From positions 1,922,001 through 1,986,000 of the forward strand of contig NZ_CP151842.1 of NCBI RefSeq assembly GCF_038452265.1: DNA of 64,000 nucleotides, read 5' to 3'. A model generated the notes under the pieces. That model was not told where the DNA came from. It did not search any database and was given only the letters and a program-made list of their open reading frames with translations. Positions 1 to 7,110 of this stretch are shown piece by piece. The position numbers and the translations under genes are program-made. Source of the stretch: Vibrio diazotrophicus (lineage in GTDB: Bacteria; Pseudomonadota; Gammaproteobacteria; Enterobacterales; Vibrionaceae). Numbering within the stretch: position 1 is the first letter of the stretch; the number at the start of each line of letters is the position of its first letter.

Positions 1-63
1 TCCGCTATAAGTAAATTCAATTTCCTTCCGATCATTAATTGCAGTTTTTAAAACTTCCAACAT
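1..63 (-). CDS. WYL-domain-like regulator, N-terminus only (partial)
   Basis: Only the first 21 codons are inside the window; the gene runs off the left edge. The start ATG is at 63-61 and the peptide begins MLEVLKTAINDRKEIEF. An 'AI..RK.IEF.Y.G' opening is typical of WYL-domain proteins, which are ligand-sensing transcription regulators often found in phage-defence loci. It is divergent from the antirepressor region to its right, so it may be the island's regulator. Only 21 residues are visible, so the family call is an inference from a short motif. Confidence 0.4.
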   Translation of the reverse strand, partial: MLEVLKTAINDRKEIEFTYSG

Positions 64-122
64 AAATTAATCCTTAAACTTAATTAGCCATTGTGACGTT
101 ATTGTCAAACTTTAGTTTAGGT

Positions 123-150
123 AATCATGATGTGATTGTTTGCATATAAT
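123..150 (+). promoter_or_regulatory. candidate promoter with overlapping inverted repeat
   Basis: A perfect TATAAT hexamer at 145-150 lies downstream of an inverted repeat with arms AATCA and TGATT (123-137). No good -35 box is seen at 16-18 bp. It sits between the divergent WYL-like gene and the P4-like leader ORF, where a regulated promoter would be expected. Support is by eye only. Confidence 0.3.
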
Positions 151-237
151 TTCTAAATGTCTTTGAAGACACACTTCTAACCTAAGCGGAAAACTCACCT
201 TGATTTAGCTTTAGATAAAAGCACTAATCTCAGCCCA

Positions 238-429
238 TTGGCAAAATACAATGACGGGATTGGTCTCCCGCAATTATCGAGACGCATAGTCGCCAGCTTA
301 TTGCTGGTTTTTTATGCGTGCTATTCAGCACCCCCAAATAATGATGGGTTGAGTGAGAGCACTTCGGCGCGCCGCAACCTTGGGAGCGGTAAGAAAAATC
401 TTGCTCAGGTTAATCTCATTGTGTGCTGA
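238..429 (+). CDS. P4-type leader (ash/Icd-like) ORF, uncertain
   Basis: This is a 63-codon open frame from TTG. Its peptide contains 'DGIGLPQ' followed by a hydrophobic stretch and 'RRNLGSGKK', a pattern resembling the poorly defined ash/Icd-type ORFs upstream of replication or antirepressor genes in P4-like satellites. It is in the same frame as the antirepressor reading frame that follows, separated by stops at 427-429 and 436-438. A strong hairpin lies inside it at 292-306. Whether this is translated or is only a leader RNA (P4 immunity is RNA-based) cannot be decided from sequence. No convincing ribosome binding site is seen. Confidence 0.3.
   Translation: MAKYNDGIGLPQLSRRIVASLLLVFYACYSAPPNNDGLSESTSARRNLGSGKKNLAQVNLIVC
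281..318 (+). terminator. nested hairpin with T-run in the P4-like leader
   Basis: An inner stem CCAGC-TTATT-GCTGG is followed by TTTTTT, as in an intrinsic terminator. An outer inverted repeat, ACGCATA against TATGCGT, encloses the whole structure. In P4-like elements premature termination in a leader controls expression of the downstream genes; here that role is an inference. Confidence 0.5.
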
Positions 430-525
430 AGTACTTGATACATACCCAAGGCTAAACAACTCAAAGTCTCATTTCACGGCTCTAATCTTTTCGTTGTTGA
501 TCACAATAGTGATGCATACACGCCT

Positions 526-1038
526 ATGAAATCTGTCGTTGAAGGAATGGGAATGGATTGGAGTTACCAATCTAGAAAGCTTAAAAGCGACACAAACAGA
601 TGGGGTGTTGCTGTTATAGCAATACCCTCTTTGGATCCTTATAACTCAATAACCTGCATACCACTTCGTAAGCTCTTCGACTGGCTTCAAACACTCCAAC
701 CTAACCGCGTTCGTGAAGATATCCGCAACAAAGTCATTCAATACCAAAATGAATGTGATGATGTATTGTGGAAGCACTGGACAAAGCAAAACACACCCAA
801 CGAAATCATGCCCGTAATGCCACCAAGCAGCATGCGTATTTTGATGTGCATGGAAAAGGGTCACGTTGTATCAATGGAACCAATTCCCGAAGACTGTGTA
901 GTGTTCCGCACTGAAGACATTCCCAAGCTACTTAAAGAACCGGGTTACTTTACGGTGCAACAACTAAAGAACGTCGCCGATACTGCCCTATCTCAATTAG
1001 CTATGTGTGCAGAGCAAGCAATGTTGCTGCGTAGGTAG
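526..1038 (+). CDS. phage antirepressor, P22_AR_N domain (start codon unclear)
   Basis: The protein matches the N-terminal domain of P22-type phage antirepressors: 'VEGMGMDW..Q..KL', a 'TCIPLRKLFDWL' core and 'VR..IRNKVIQYQNEC'. Such proteins inactivate phage repressors. The characteristic opening of the domain (around 'VSFHG') is encoded upstream, from about 460, in the same open frame, but no ATG, GTG or TTG occurs between the in-frame stop at 436-438 and the ATG at 526. The annotated start therefore loses roughly 25 conserved residues. Options are a rare start (for example ATA at 442), a lost start codon or translational coupling. The C-terminal part (about residues 90-170) is not recognised. 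The domain call is firm; functionality is doubtful. Confidence 0.65.
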   Translation: MKSVVEGMGMDWSYQSRKLKSDTNRWGVAVIAIPSLDPYNSITCIPLRKLFDWLQTLQPNRVREDIRNKVIQYQNECDDVLWKHWTKQNTPNEIMPVMPPSSMRILMCMEKGHVVSMEPIPEDCVVFRTEDIPKLLKEPGYFTVQQLKNVADTALSQLAMCAEQAMLLRR

Positions 1039-1043
1039 GATGG

Positions 1044-1073
1044 AAAGAGAAACCCCAAGCGAAGGCTTGGGTG
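1044..1073 (-). terminator. intrinsic terminator after the 353-residue gene
   Basis: On the minus strand the sequence folds as CCCAAGC-CTTC-GCTTGGG and then runs into GTTTCTCTTT. It lies just past the stop of the minus-strand gene starting at 2143. Confidence 0.65.
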
Positions 1074-1081
1074 GGTTGATG

Positions 1082-2143
1082 CTATTTGGATTTATCTTCA
1101 AGTTGTTTTTGCTCAGAACGATGTTGTAGCTGCTTAAGTGCATCATTTACCAACATAACCTGTTCTACAATTTCAACTGCATCACTTTCTGTTCTAAAGT
1201 TAATGTCGCCGCCTTTATATATGAAGTTATCTAATTCTTTAATGGAACGTTTTAGGTTTACTTGAACTTCTCCACCTGACTGTTTACTGCCTTGCTGAAG
1301 CTTTTCTAGAAGTCTATCCGCCACTTGCTCAGCCATTTCTTCGTTCTTCTTCACAATCTCAGCTTCAATATGGTCAAGGTTTTTCTTATGAAGTTCTGGA
1401 TTGGACTTCTTCAGGATCTCGATACCTTTTATTGCAGCATAAAGCTCTGCTATGTTAAATGCACTTTCAGCAAGAAGATTAAATGTCTCACTAAATAGCT
1501 TCACGGTCTCAAAGTCTAAAAGAAAATCGAATATGATGGAACCTTTGGAAGCGCCAACAACTTCAAAGGTTTCGGGCGCTTGACCTAACGCCATAGAGTA
1601 ACCACGTGCTATAGTATTCCACTTTGCAGTCCAATCAGTTAGGTTCACTACATTCGATATCAAAGCATCATTTTGGAATCGAACTCTAGTTAGTACTTTG
1701 CCATGATTATCCGTTTCTTCGACGTCAACCAAAGGACCGAAAATCATCTCGAATGCGGTTAAAAAGTGTTCAAAATGGGTGTTTGTTGATTGCAACGTTT
1801 GTAATGAATCGCTAATGCGCGCTGCAATTTCTTGTACATCACCTTGATCATGAATCTGGGATAAACTGGGGATAGCTGGACTCAATATAATATATTTCAG
1901 ACCTAGTCGTTCTAGAACCTCAATATCATTAAAACTTAGTGATGCTAAATCAATATTAGAAAGGCTCTCAATATGTTCAGCTAGATATTGGCGTACTTGG
2001 TGTCTCTTCTCCGCGAATGCCTTGTTACTAGACAACGTCTGATTAATTTTTGTCTTTGTACCAGCTAAAGAATTATCAATCCTACTAGCAACAATATTAT
2101 CCCGGTACCACCTTGAAAGTTGGTACATCTCTCTTGTTTCCAT
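1082..2143 (-). CDS. unknown protein, 353 residues, island gene
   Basis: I do not recognise a family. The protein is soluble, largely helical and acidic to neutral. A central segment, 'EVVGASKGSIIFDF' (about residues 196-209), precedes a hydrophobic amphipathic helix, and a Lys/Glu-rich coiled-coil-like C-terminus follows (about 245-353). There is no signal peptide and no clear transmembrane segment. It has its own terminator and an upstream gap of about 140 bases containing another terminator, so it is probably transcribed alone. Its position in a mobile island beside antirepressor, DUF2971 and Abi-like genes makes a phage-related or defence role possible, but that is context only. Confidence 0.7.
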   Translation of the reverse strand: METREMYQLSRWYRDNIVASRIDNSLAGTKTKINQTLSSNKAFAEKRHQVRQYLAEHIESLSNIDLASLSFNDIEVLERLGLKYIILSPAIPSLSQIHDQGDVQEIAARISDSLQTLQSTNTHFEHFLTAFEMIFGPLVDVEETDNHGKVLTRVRFQNDALISNVVNLTDWTAKWNTIARGYSMALGQAPETFEVVGASKGSIIFDFLLDFETVKLFSETFNLLAESAFNIAELYAAIKGIEILKKSNPELHKKNLDHIEAEIVKKNEEMAEQVADRLLEKLQQGSKQSGGEVQVNLKRSIKELDNFIYKGGDINFRTESDAVEIVEQVMLVNDALKQLQHRSEQKQLEDKSK

Positions 2144-2250
2144 TTCCGGTCCTTTTTATGAACGTTACGCGTCACGTTTATACCGAACACTATAAGGAGA
2201 ACTGTTGTTTAATCAATAAGATTCATACTTGAAAAGCTAGACAAGAATAA

Positions 2251-2276
2251 AAACCCCAAGTAATAGCTTGGGGTCA
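2251..2276 (-). terminator. intrinsic terminator after the 122-residue gene
   Basis: On the minus strand CCCCAAG-CTATTA-CTTGGGG is followed by TTTTTATTC. The stem resembles the one at 1053-1071, so the two neighbouring genes end in similar hairpins. Confidence 0.7.
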
Positions 2277-2280
2277 TTAC

Positions 2281-2649
2281 TTAGTCGCCTAGCCTAAAAC
2301 TAGACTTAGATATAACCTCATCAACCCAAGCATTGATACCAGAACAACTGCAATAAGTACGCTTAACTCCTCGTTCGGGATACTCAATATTAATCTGATG
2401 TAAACGGGCTGCCACTGGTTTATTAGATCGTTTATTCAAATAAGAGTGCAGTAACGTCTCATTGTGGACTTCTACGTTATTCAAAACCAAACTAATCAAC
2501 GCTTGAATCTGACTCTCTTGATTCAACCTTATGGCTGGCACATGTTCATGGAATATTTCTATAAACAAACCAGAATCATATCTTTCAATTCTAAAGCACT
2601 TTTCATCAGCTCTGAGTCGACTACAAATTTTATATCCTGTTTTAAACAT
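2281..2649 (-). CDS. unknown protein, 122 residues, island gene
   Basis: This is not a family I recognise. It is a small basic protein without a signal peptide or membrane segment. Near the C-terminus it has 'YCSCSG' followed by 'INAWVDE', a short Cys pair that could bind metal, although two cysteines alone are not enough to claim it. It ends at a good terminator (2251-2276) and is preceded by a gap of about 80 bases to the next minus-strand gene, so it may be co-transcribed with the 176-residue gene upstream. Confidence 0.6.
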   Translation of the reverse strand: MFKTGYKICSRLRADEKCFRIERYDSGLFIEIFHEHVPAIRLNQESQIQALISLVLNNVEVHNETLLHSYLNKRSNKPVAARLHQINIEYPERGVKRTYCSCSGINAWVDEVISKSSFRLGD

Positions 2650-2727
2650 TTATGTTCGCTTTTTGCTCAATAGAATCTAGCTTATAAACACTAGACGTAA
2701 TTACTTATAAATCGAGTCTAACTAAAA

Positions 2728-3258
2728 TTAAACCAATTGAACTGTCAAACCTGAATTAGGTCCATTGGGTAACCCAAGAGCTGTATCTACACCAATATGA
2801 GTCCTAAGATCCTTAAGTAGTTCTTCTGGAGAAATGACTTTCCCAATCATTAGTTCTGATTCAGAACGAGCATGCTCAACAGCCTTACCACGATAGACCG
2901 ATAGCATCTTGCCTTCATGAATCGCTCGAAGGCATAAAGCACGGCAATAAAACCGATTAAACTCACCTTCAGCGAGCGTTTGTGGAGCGGTATAAGGAAC
3001 TTTAGCGGTTGTATAACCGCCCTTAGGTTTTTTCCTTTGGTAGCTATCAACCAATAACTGATTTAGTTCAATTTGATGTGCAAGCCAGCCGTCATCATGT
3101 TCTGTAATAGCTTCAGTTAACAGTTCATCCCACTTGCCTTCGAAGCCCTGCTTCAAAAAACTACTATAGTATATGCTGGCATTTTCTAAGTCAGAGTTGA
3201 GTTCATTAAGCATCTGATTTCGTGTGGTAGAATCCAAATTATTAAATTGAATAGACAC
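2728..3258 (-). CDS. conserved hypothetical protein of mobile elements, 176 residues
   Basis: I chose the GTG at 3258 as start because GGAGT lies 6 bases upstream; the frame stays open further upstream, but that extension is an unlikely hydrophobic leader. The C-terminal half carries 'RFYCRALCLRA', 'VYRGKAV', 'SELMIG' and 'LGLPNGPNSGLTV', an order I associate with a conserved hypothetical family scattered in proteobacterial mobile DNA. No catalytic motif is obvious. It is soluble, with no signal peptide. It lies in a minus-strand run with the 122-residue gene. Function unknown; the reading frame looks real. Confidence 0.7.
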   Translation of the reverse strand: MSIQFNNLDSTTRNQMLNELNSDLENASIYYSSFLKQGFEGKWDELLTEAITEHDDGWLAHQIELNQLLVDSYQRKKPKGGYTTAKVPYTAPQTLAEGEFNRFYCRALCLRAIHEGKMLSVYRGKAVEHARSESELMIGKVISPEELLKDLRTHIGVDTALGLPNGPNSGLTVQLV

Positions 3259-3551
3259 TGTGCACTCCTTTTTTATTAATAAGCACACAATAATTATTAG
3301 CTCATTAATTAAATTTAAGCCGATGATTATCAATATGTTAGATATTGGTCACTACAAAACACGAAATCATGCAGCGTCTTACATTATCTAAAACAAATAT
3401 GAGTCAATAACAGTCAGGATGCTACCAAGAGTGATCAACATTGGTATCAACCTTCCTAATCGTTCCCCTTTACCTTCTTAAAGAACTTTTGAGAAGCGCA
3501 CTAACAATTTCAGATATATCAATAGACATACTGCTGGCAAAAATAAAAATG
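3259..3551. other. gap, mostly without recognisable genes
   Basis: The part next to 3552 holds the alternative reading frame of the membrane protein (to the stop at 3478-3480). The rest, AT-rich, is presumably the promoter region of the 176-residue gene. I see no RNA gene or repeat. Confidence 0.4.
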
Positions 3552-4091
3552 TCACGAAAATGCCTTGTGTAAGAAAAATGACTGAGACCCCAAGATCAAC
3601 AGCAAAATGATTGTAGGCATGAGTGAGGTTTTTATATCTTCTTCAGTAATGGGGATCTCGTTTTGAAGTACATCATATAAATAAAATGCTACTGCCAAGA
3701 ATATTGACCAAAAAACTATTCTCTTAGAAAGTTTTTTCAAGTCACCAAGTATTCCTTGAACAATTCGTTTTCTATCTTTGGACCATAAATAAACAGAGAC
3801 GTAAAAATAGAAAAGTGCCACTGAAAGATTTTTCAATATCACAATATCGGTTTCTGTTAACTTTACAATTGCAACCGAAATGCAAAACAAGATAGCTGAA
3901 AAAAACAGAAAGTAATTGGCGATAACTTTAAGCGCCTGTTCATCAGAATACCCTGCAATTACTGACAAAGAAGTCGACGTGGAATTTTTAACTTTATCTA
4001 GCCATAAATTTATAGAAGGCGACTGTATAAACTGATATGTCATATGTAATAAAGCTAGAATGATCCATACAACAACAATGAATGATGACAT
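3552..4091 (-). CDS. polytopic membrane protein, probably frameshifted near its end
   Basis: The protein is very hydrophobic, with about five membrane segments (near residues 3-22, 53-76, 83-102, 124-142 and 157-174) and a basic cytoplasmic loop 'KDRKRIVQGILGDLKKLSKR'. I do not recognise the family. At 3629-3633 the coding strand has a run of five A. One extra A there, or a -1 slip, would switch to a frame that stays open to a stop at 3478, replacing the last 25 residues by about 50 with a long membrane segment, for a total of about 204. The IS21 element begins 11 bp upstream of the ATG (its 5-bp target duplication 6 bp upstream) and cuts the gene off from its native promoter. Expression is doubtful. 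Confidence 0.55.
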   Translation of the reverse strand: MSSFIVVVWIILALLHMTYQFIQSPSINLWLDKVKNSTSTSLSVIAGYSDEQALKVIANYFLFFSAILFCISVAIVKLTETDIVILKNLSVALFYFYVSVYLWSKDRKRIVQGILGDLKKLSKRIVFWSIFLAVAFYLYDVLQNEIPITEEDIKTSLMPTIILLLILGSQSFFLHKAFS

Positions 4092-4102
4092 CTCTTACTA
4101 CT

Positions 4103-4262
4103 TGCGTATTCCGGAGCAATCCAGCCACCGTTTCCGGGATTCCCCGGACACCCATTCCGTTTTAATCCGGACACTATTTCCGGCATAAACCAGCCATTTT
4201 TCCACTAACTCCGGAATCACTGTCCGGTTAAGCGGAAACCCTGTCCGGTTACTCCGGAATAT
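4103..4262 (+). repeat. IS21 left end: array of CCGGA-type repeats
   Basis: The left 160 bp contain the motif TCCGGA/TCCGGT many times in both orientations, after the terminal TGCGTATTCCGG. Multiple terminal repeats of this kind are the IstA binding sites of IS21-family elements. A 63-codon frame across them is an artefact of the repeats. Confidence 0.75.
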
Positions 4263-4332
4263 CCCTCTTTTCTCTTTTAAATCAATCACTCACTATTCTT
4301 GTTATGCATATTAACGTAGCAAGGAAGTGATA

Positions 4333-5865
4333 ATGCCGAAAAAGAGAACATCTATGACAAACATCAAAGAGGTATTACGCCTTAAATATGAGTGCCATCT
4401 GTCGACCAGAAAGATCGCTTCCTGCACGAAAGTAAGTCGTTCAACCATCTCAGAAATACTGACCCGTTTTGAGCAAAGCGCAATGAGTTGGCCTCTCCCT
4501 GAAAGCTGCTCTGATACTGAACTGGCTCAGACTCTCTATCGTGACAAAACAATCAGCGACACAAAGGTGATGCCGGACTTCGCCCAGTGCTTTGTCGAAC
4601 TGAAACGTAAGGGCATGAGCAAACATCTGCTGTGGGAAGAGTATCTGGCTGAATATCAGGAGAGAGCTTATCGTTACAGCCAGTTCTGCGAGCATTACAC
4701 TCGTTGGTTAAAGAAGCAGAAACGCAGTATGCGTCAGAGCCACCTGGCCGGTGACAAACTGTTCATCGACTACTGTGGACCAACCATCCCGGTGGTAAAC
4801 CCTGAAACCGGAGAAATCCGCAACGCTCAGATCTTCGTGGCGACGTTAGGTGCGTCCAACTACACCTATGTTGAAGCCTGTGAAAGCCAGCGACTTGAGC
4901 ACTGGCTGGAAGCTCATGCCAATGCCTTTGAACACTTCGGCGGCGTTCCGGCGTTGCTTGTACCTGATAACCTAAAATCCGCGGTGACCAAAACGGACCG
5001 CTACGAACCCAAGCTCAACGATAGTTACCGCAAGTTGGCGTACCATTACCGCACGGCCGTTATGCCAGCACGCCCTTATAAACCCAAAGATAAAGCCAAG
5101 GCTGAGAATGCCGTCCTTATCGTTGAGCGTTGGATCATGATGCGGCTTCGTCACCGAACCTTCCATACCTTCAAAGAGCTAAACCTCTCTATCCGGGAGT
5201 TAATGGACTCACTGAACCAAAGACAGATGAAACAACTGGGAGCCAGCCGAAAGGAGCTGTTCGATACTCTGGATAAGCCGGCACTAAAACCTCTCCCCGT
5301 ACAACGTTATCTCTACACAGAAATCAAACGCGCCAAAGTGGGGCCGGATTATCACATCGAATACAAAAGGCATTATTACTCTGTTCCCCATCAGTTAGTG
5401 GGCCAATACGTTGAGCTTGAAGCCACTTCCAGGCTGATACAGATATACCATCAGGGTAATCTGATCTCTCAGCACCCAGCCAGTAAAAAAGAGCATGGGA
5501 TCAGTACTTATCCGGAGCATATGCCCAGCAATCATCAATATCAAAAATGGTCACCAGAGCGGTTACTTAACTGGGGAGGCCGGATCGGCGCAGCGACACA
5601 AGAAGTGGTCAACCGATTACTCATGTCGAAAGCGCATCCTGCGCAAGCCAATCGCAGTTGCCTTGGGCTTCTCAACCTGACGAAAAAATACGGTGACGCT
5701 CGCTTAGAGCAGGCATGTAAAGATGCTCTGATGGTGAACAAACCCTATCTCAGGTTCATCAGAAACTTGCTTGAAAATCACCGGGAAGGCCTGTTGTCTT
5801 CGACTCCGGAATCCACCCCTGACATCCAACACAGCAATGTGCGCGGACCCAACAGTTATCACTAG
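4333..5865 (+). CDS. istA: IS21 transposase IstA
   Basis: The start is the ATG at 4333, 5 bases after AAGGAAG; a GTG at 4327 overlaps that site and is less likely. The protein is about 510 residues, normal for IstA. The N-terminus has a helix-turn-helix ('STRKIASCTKVSRSTISEIL'). The DDE catalytic core shows 'LFIDYCGP', 'LLVPDNLKSAV' and the Glu in 'KDKAKAENAV'. IstA cuts and joins the element ends and acts with IstB. istB follows after 6 bases with its own ribosome binding site, so the two form one transcript. No damage is visible. Confidence 0.95.
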   Translation: MPKKRTSMTNIKEVLRLKYECHLSTRKIASCTKVSRSTISEILTRFEQSAMSWPLPESCSDTELAQTLYRDKTISDTKVMPDFAQCFVELKRKGMSKHLLWEEYLAEYQERAYRYSQFCEHYTRWLKKQKRSMRQSHLAGDKLFIDYCGPTIPVVNPETGEIRNAQIFVATLGASNYTYVEACESQRLEHWLEAHANAFEHFGGVPALLVPDNLKSAVTKTDRYEPKLNDSYRKLAYHYRTAVMPARPYKPKDKAKAENAVLIVERWIMMRLRHRTFHTFKELNLSIRELMDSLNQRQMKQLGASRKELFDTLDKPALKPLPVQRYLYTEIKRAKVGPDYHIEYKRHYYSVPHQLVGQYVELEATSRLIQIYHQGNLISQHPASKKEHGISTYPEHMPSNHQYQKWSPERLLNWGGRIGAATQEVVNRLLMSKAHPAQANRSCLGLLNLTKKYGDARLEQACKDALMVNKPYLRFIRNLLENHREGLLSSTPESTPDIQHSNVRGPNSYH

Positions 5866-5871
5866 GAGAGA

Positions 5872-6615
5872 ATGATGAACACAATAAGCGAACAACTCAA
5901 ATCACTGCGTCTGAGCCATGCCGCCTCGGCTCTGGAGCAACAACAAGAGCAGTTATCGACCTATGCAGAGCTGAGCTTCGAAGAGCGGTTAAGCCTGCTG
6001 CTTGAAAGCGAAGTGTTGGGACGAAATCAGGCCAAAATCCAACGCCTGAAGTGGCAAGCTAAACTCCGGGTCGATGCTCTGCCAAGTCAGATTATCTACA
6101 AAGAAGGACGAGGACTTAAGCGTACTCAAATGAGTGAGCTATTAACCGGGAGCTACTTGCACAAAAAACAAAACGTTCTGATCACCGGACCGACGGGAGC
6201 AGGAAAAACCTACGTTGCCTGTGCGCTTGCAGCTCAAGCTTGCGACCAGCTCTACAGTGTCCGTTATCACAGGCTCAGCCGTTTACTTGATGACCTGAGT
6301 TCAGGTCGCCTTGACGGGACTTACCAAAAGCAACTTCTGGCTCTGTCGAGAAAACAACTTCTGATCTTGGATGACTGGGGAATGGAAAAGTTGAGTCCGG
6401 ATCATGCGGGTCACTTGCTGGAGCTTCTGGAGGATCGTTATCAAACCAGCAGCACCATTATGATAAGCCAGCTTCCGGTTAAAGAATGGTACAACATGAT
6501 AGGCAATGCCACGGTTGCTGACGCCTTATTGGATAGGTTAATCCACAACAGTCACCGAATAGAACTCGGAGGAGAATCAATGAGAAAACTGGCGCAATCC
6601 GGACAGGTAGAGTAA
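5872..6615 (+). CDS. istB: IS21 helper ATPase IstB
   Basis: This 247-residue AAA+ ATPase has a Walker A motif 'GPTGAGKT' (about residues 104-111) and a Walker B-like 'LLILDDWG' (about 163-170). IstB assembles on target DNA and directs IstA to it. The start ATG at 5872 follows GGAGAG; a second ATG directly after could also serve. Length and motif spacing are normal for the family, so it should be functional. Confidence 0.95.
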   Translation: MMNTISEQLKSLRLSHAASALEQQQEQLSTYAELSFEERLSLLLESEVLGRNQAKIQRLKWQAKLRVDALPSQIIYKEGRGLKRTQMSELLTGSYLHKKQNVLITGPTGAGKTYVACALAAQACDQLYSVRYHRLSRLLDDLSSGRLDGTYQKQLLALSRKQLLILDDWGMEKLSPDHAGHLLELLEDRYQTSSTIMISQLPVKEWYNMIGNATVADALLDRLIHNSHRIELGGESMRKLAQSGQVE

Positions 6616-6646
6616 AAATAGGGTTAGAGAAAAGTTAGGGATATGA

Positions 6647-6694
6647 GGCGTCCGGTTAAACCGGAGCCGGTGTCCGGAATCACCGGAATACGCA
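6647..6694 (-). repeat. IS21 right end with CCGGA-type repeats
   Basis: About 48 bp downstream of istB hold TCCGGTTAAACCGGA and further CCGGA units, ending in the inverted copy of the left tip. They match the left-end array and define the right boundary of the element. Confidence 0.75.
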
Positions 6695-6699
6695 CTACT

Positions 6700-6891
6700 T
6701 ACAGTTTCAAAGGGATTAGGGGATATTACATGCTACTGCGTTATGCATCACGCAAGCCCATCACATTCAGCAAAATTACTAAACACAAAACGCTTGCGGT
6801 GGTGACTTAGAGCCCTGAAAAATTTTTATTTCGCGCGAGTTGGCATCGTTTGTCTCTAGAGCAAACCAGAAAGAACCTAATGTATTATTCT
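6700..6891. other. native island DNA between IS21 and the DUF2971 remnant
   Basis: This stretch of about 190 bases is the original upstream region of the minus-strand membrane gene, now separated from it by IS21. I see no gene. It probably holds the end of the DUF2971 transcript and the displaced promoter, but no clear promoter boxes stand out. Confidence 0.35.
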
Positions 6892-7110
6892 CTAGACAAC
6901 TTCGGAACGGAGTTTACCTTTTGAATTGCGTCGAACTTGGAAAATCGCTATCTGAGGGTTAATTGAGCGAGCCAAATCTATAACAAGTTCTTTGAACTCG
7001 ACTTCAACTTCAGTGCCAAGATGTAGCTCTGTTAGTTCTTCTGGGTGGAATGGAAGAGTATTCCAAGGTTTCTCTCCCAAAAAAAGAGGAACGGCTAACC
7101 GATATTCATG

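Larger units (their letters stand above)
4103..6694 (+). mobile_element. IS21-family insertion sequence, complete
   Basis: The element carries istA and istB in the usual order and ends in the inverted repeat TGCGTATTCCGG (left end at 4103; right end, reversed, at 6694). It is flanked by a perfect 5-bp target duplication CTACT (4098-4102 and 6695-6699), within the 4-8 bp usual for this family. Both genes are intact, so it may be active. The length is 2,592 bp. Its left end lies a few bases upstream of the start codon of the minus-strand membrane gene at 4091. Confidence 0.93.

Noticed and set aside
4098..4289. 63-codon minus-strand frame at the IS21 left end
   Set aside because: It runs through the CCGGA terminal repeats and crosses the IS boundary, has no ribosome binding site and is an artefact of repeats.
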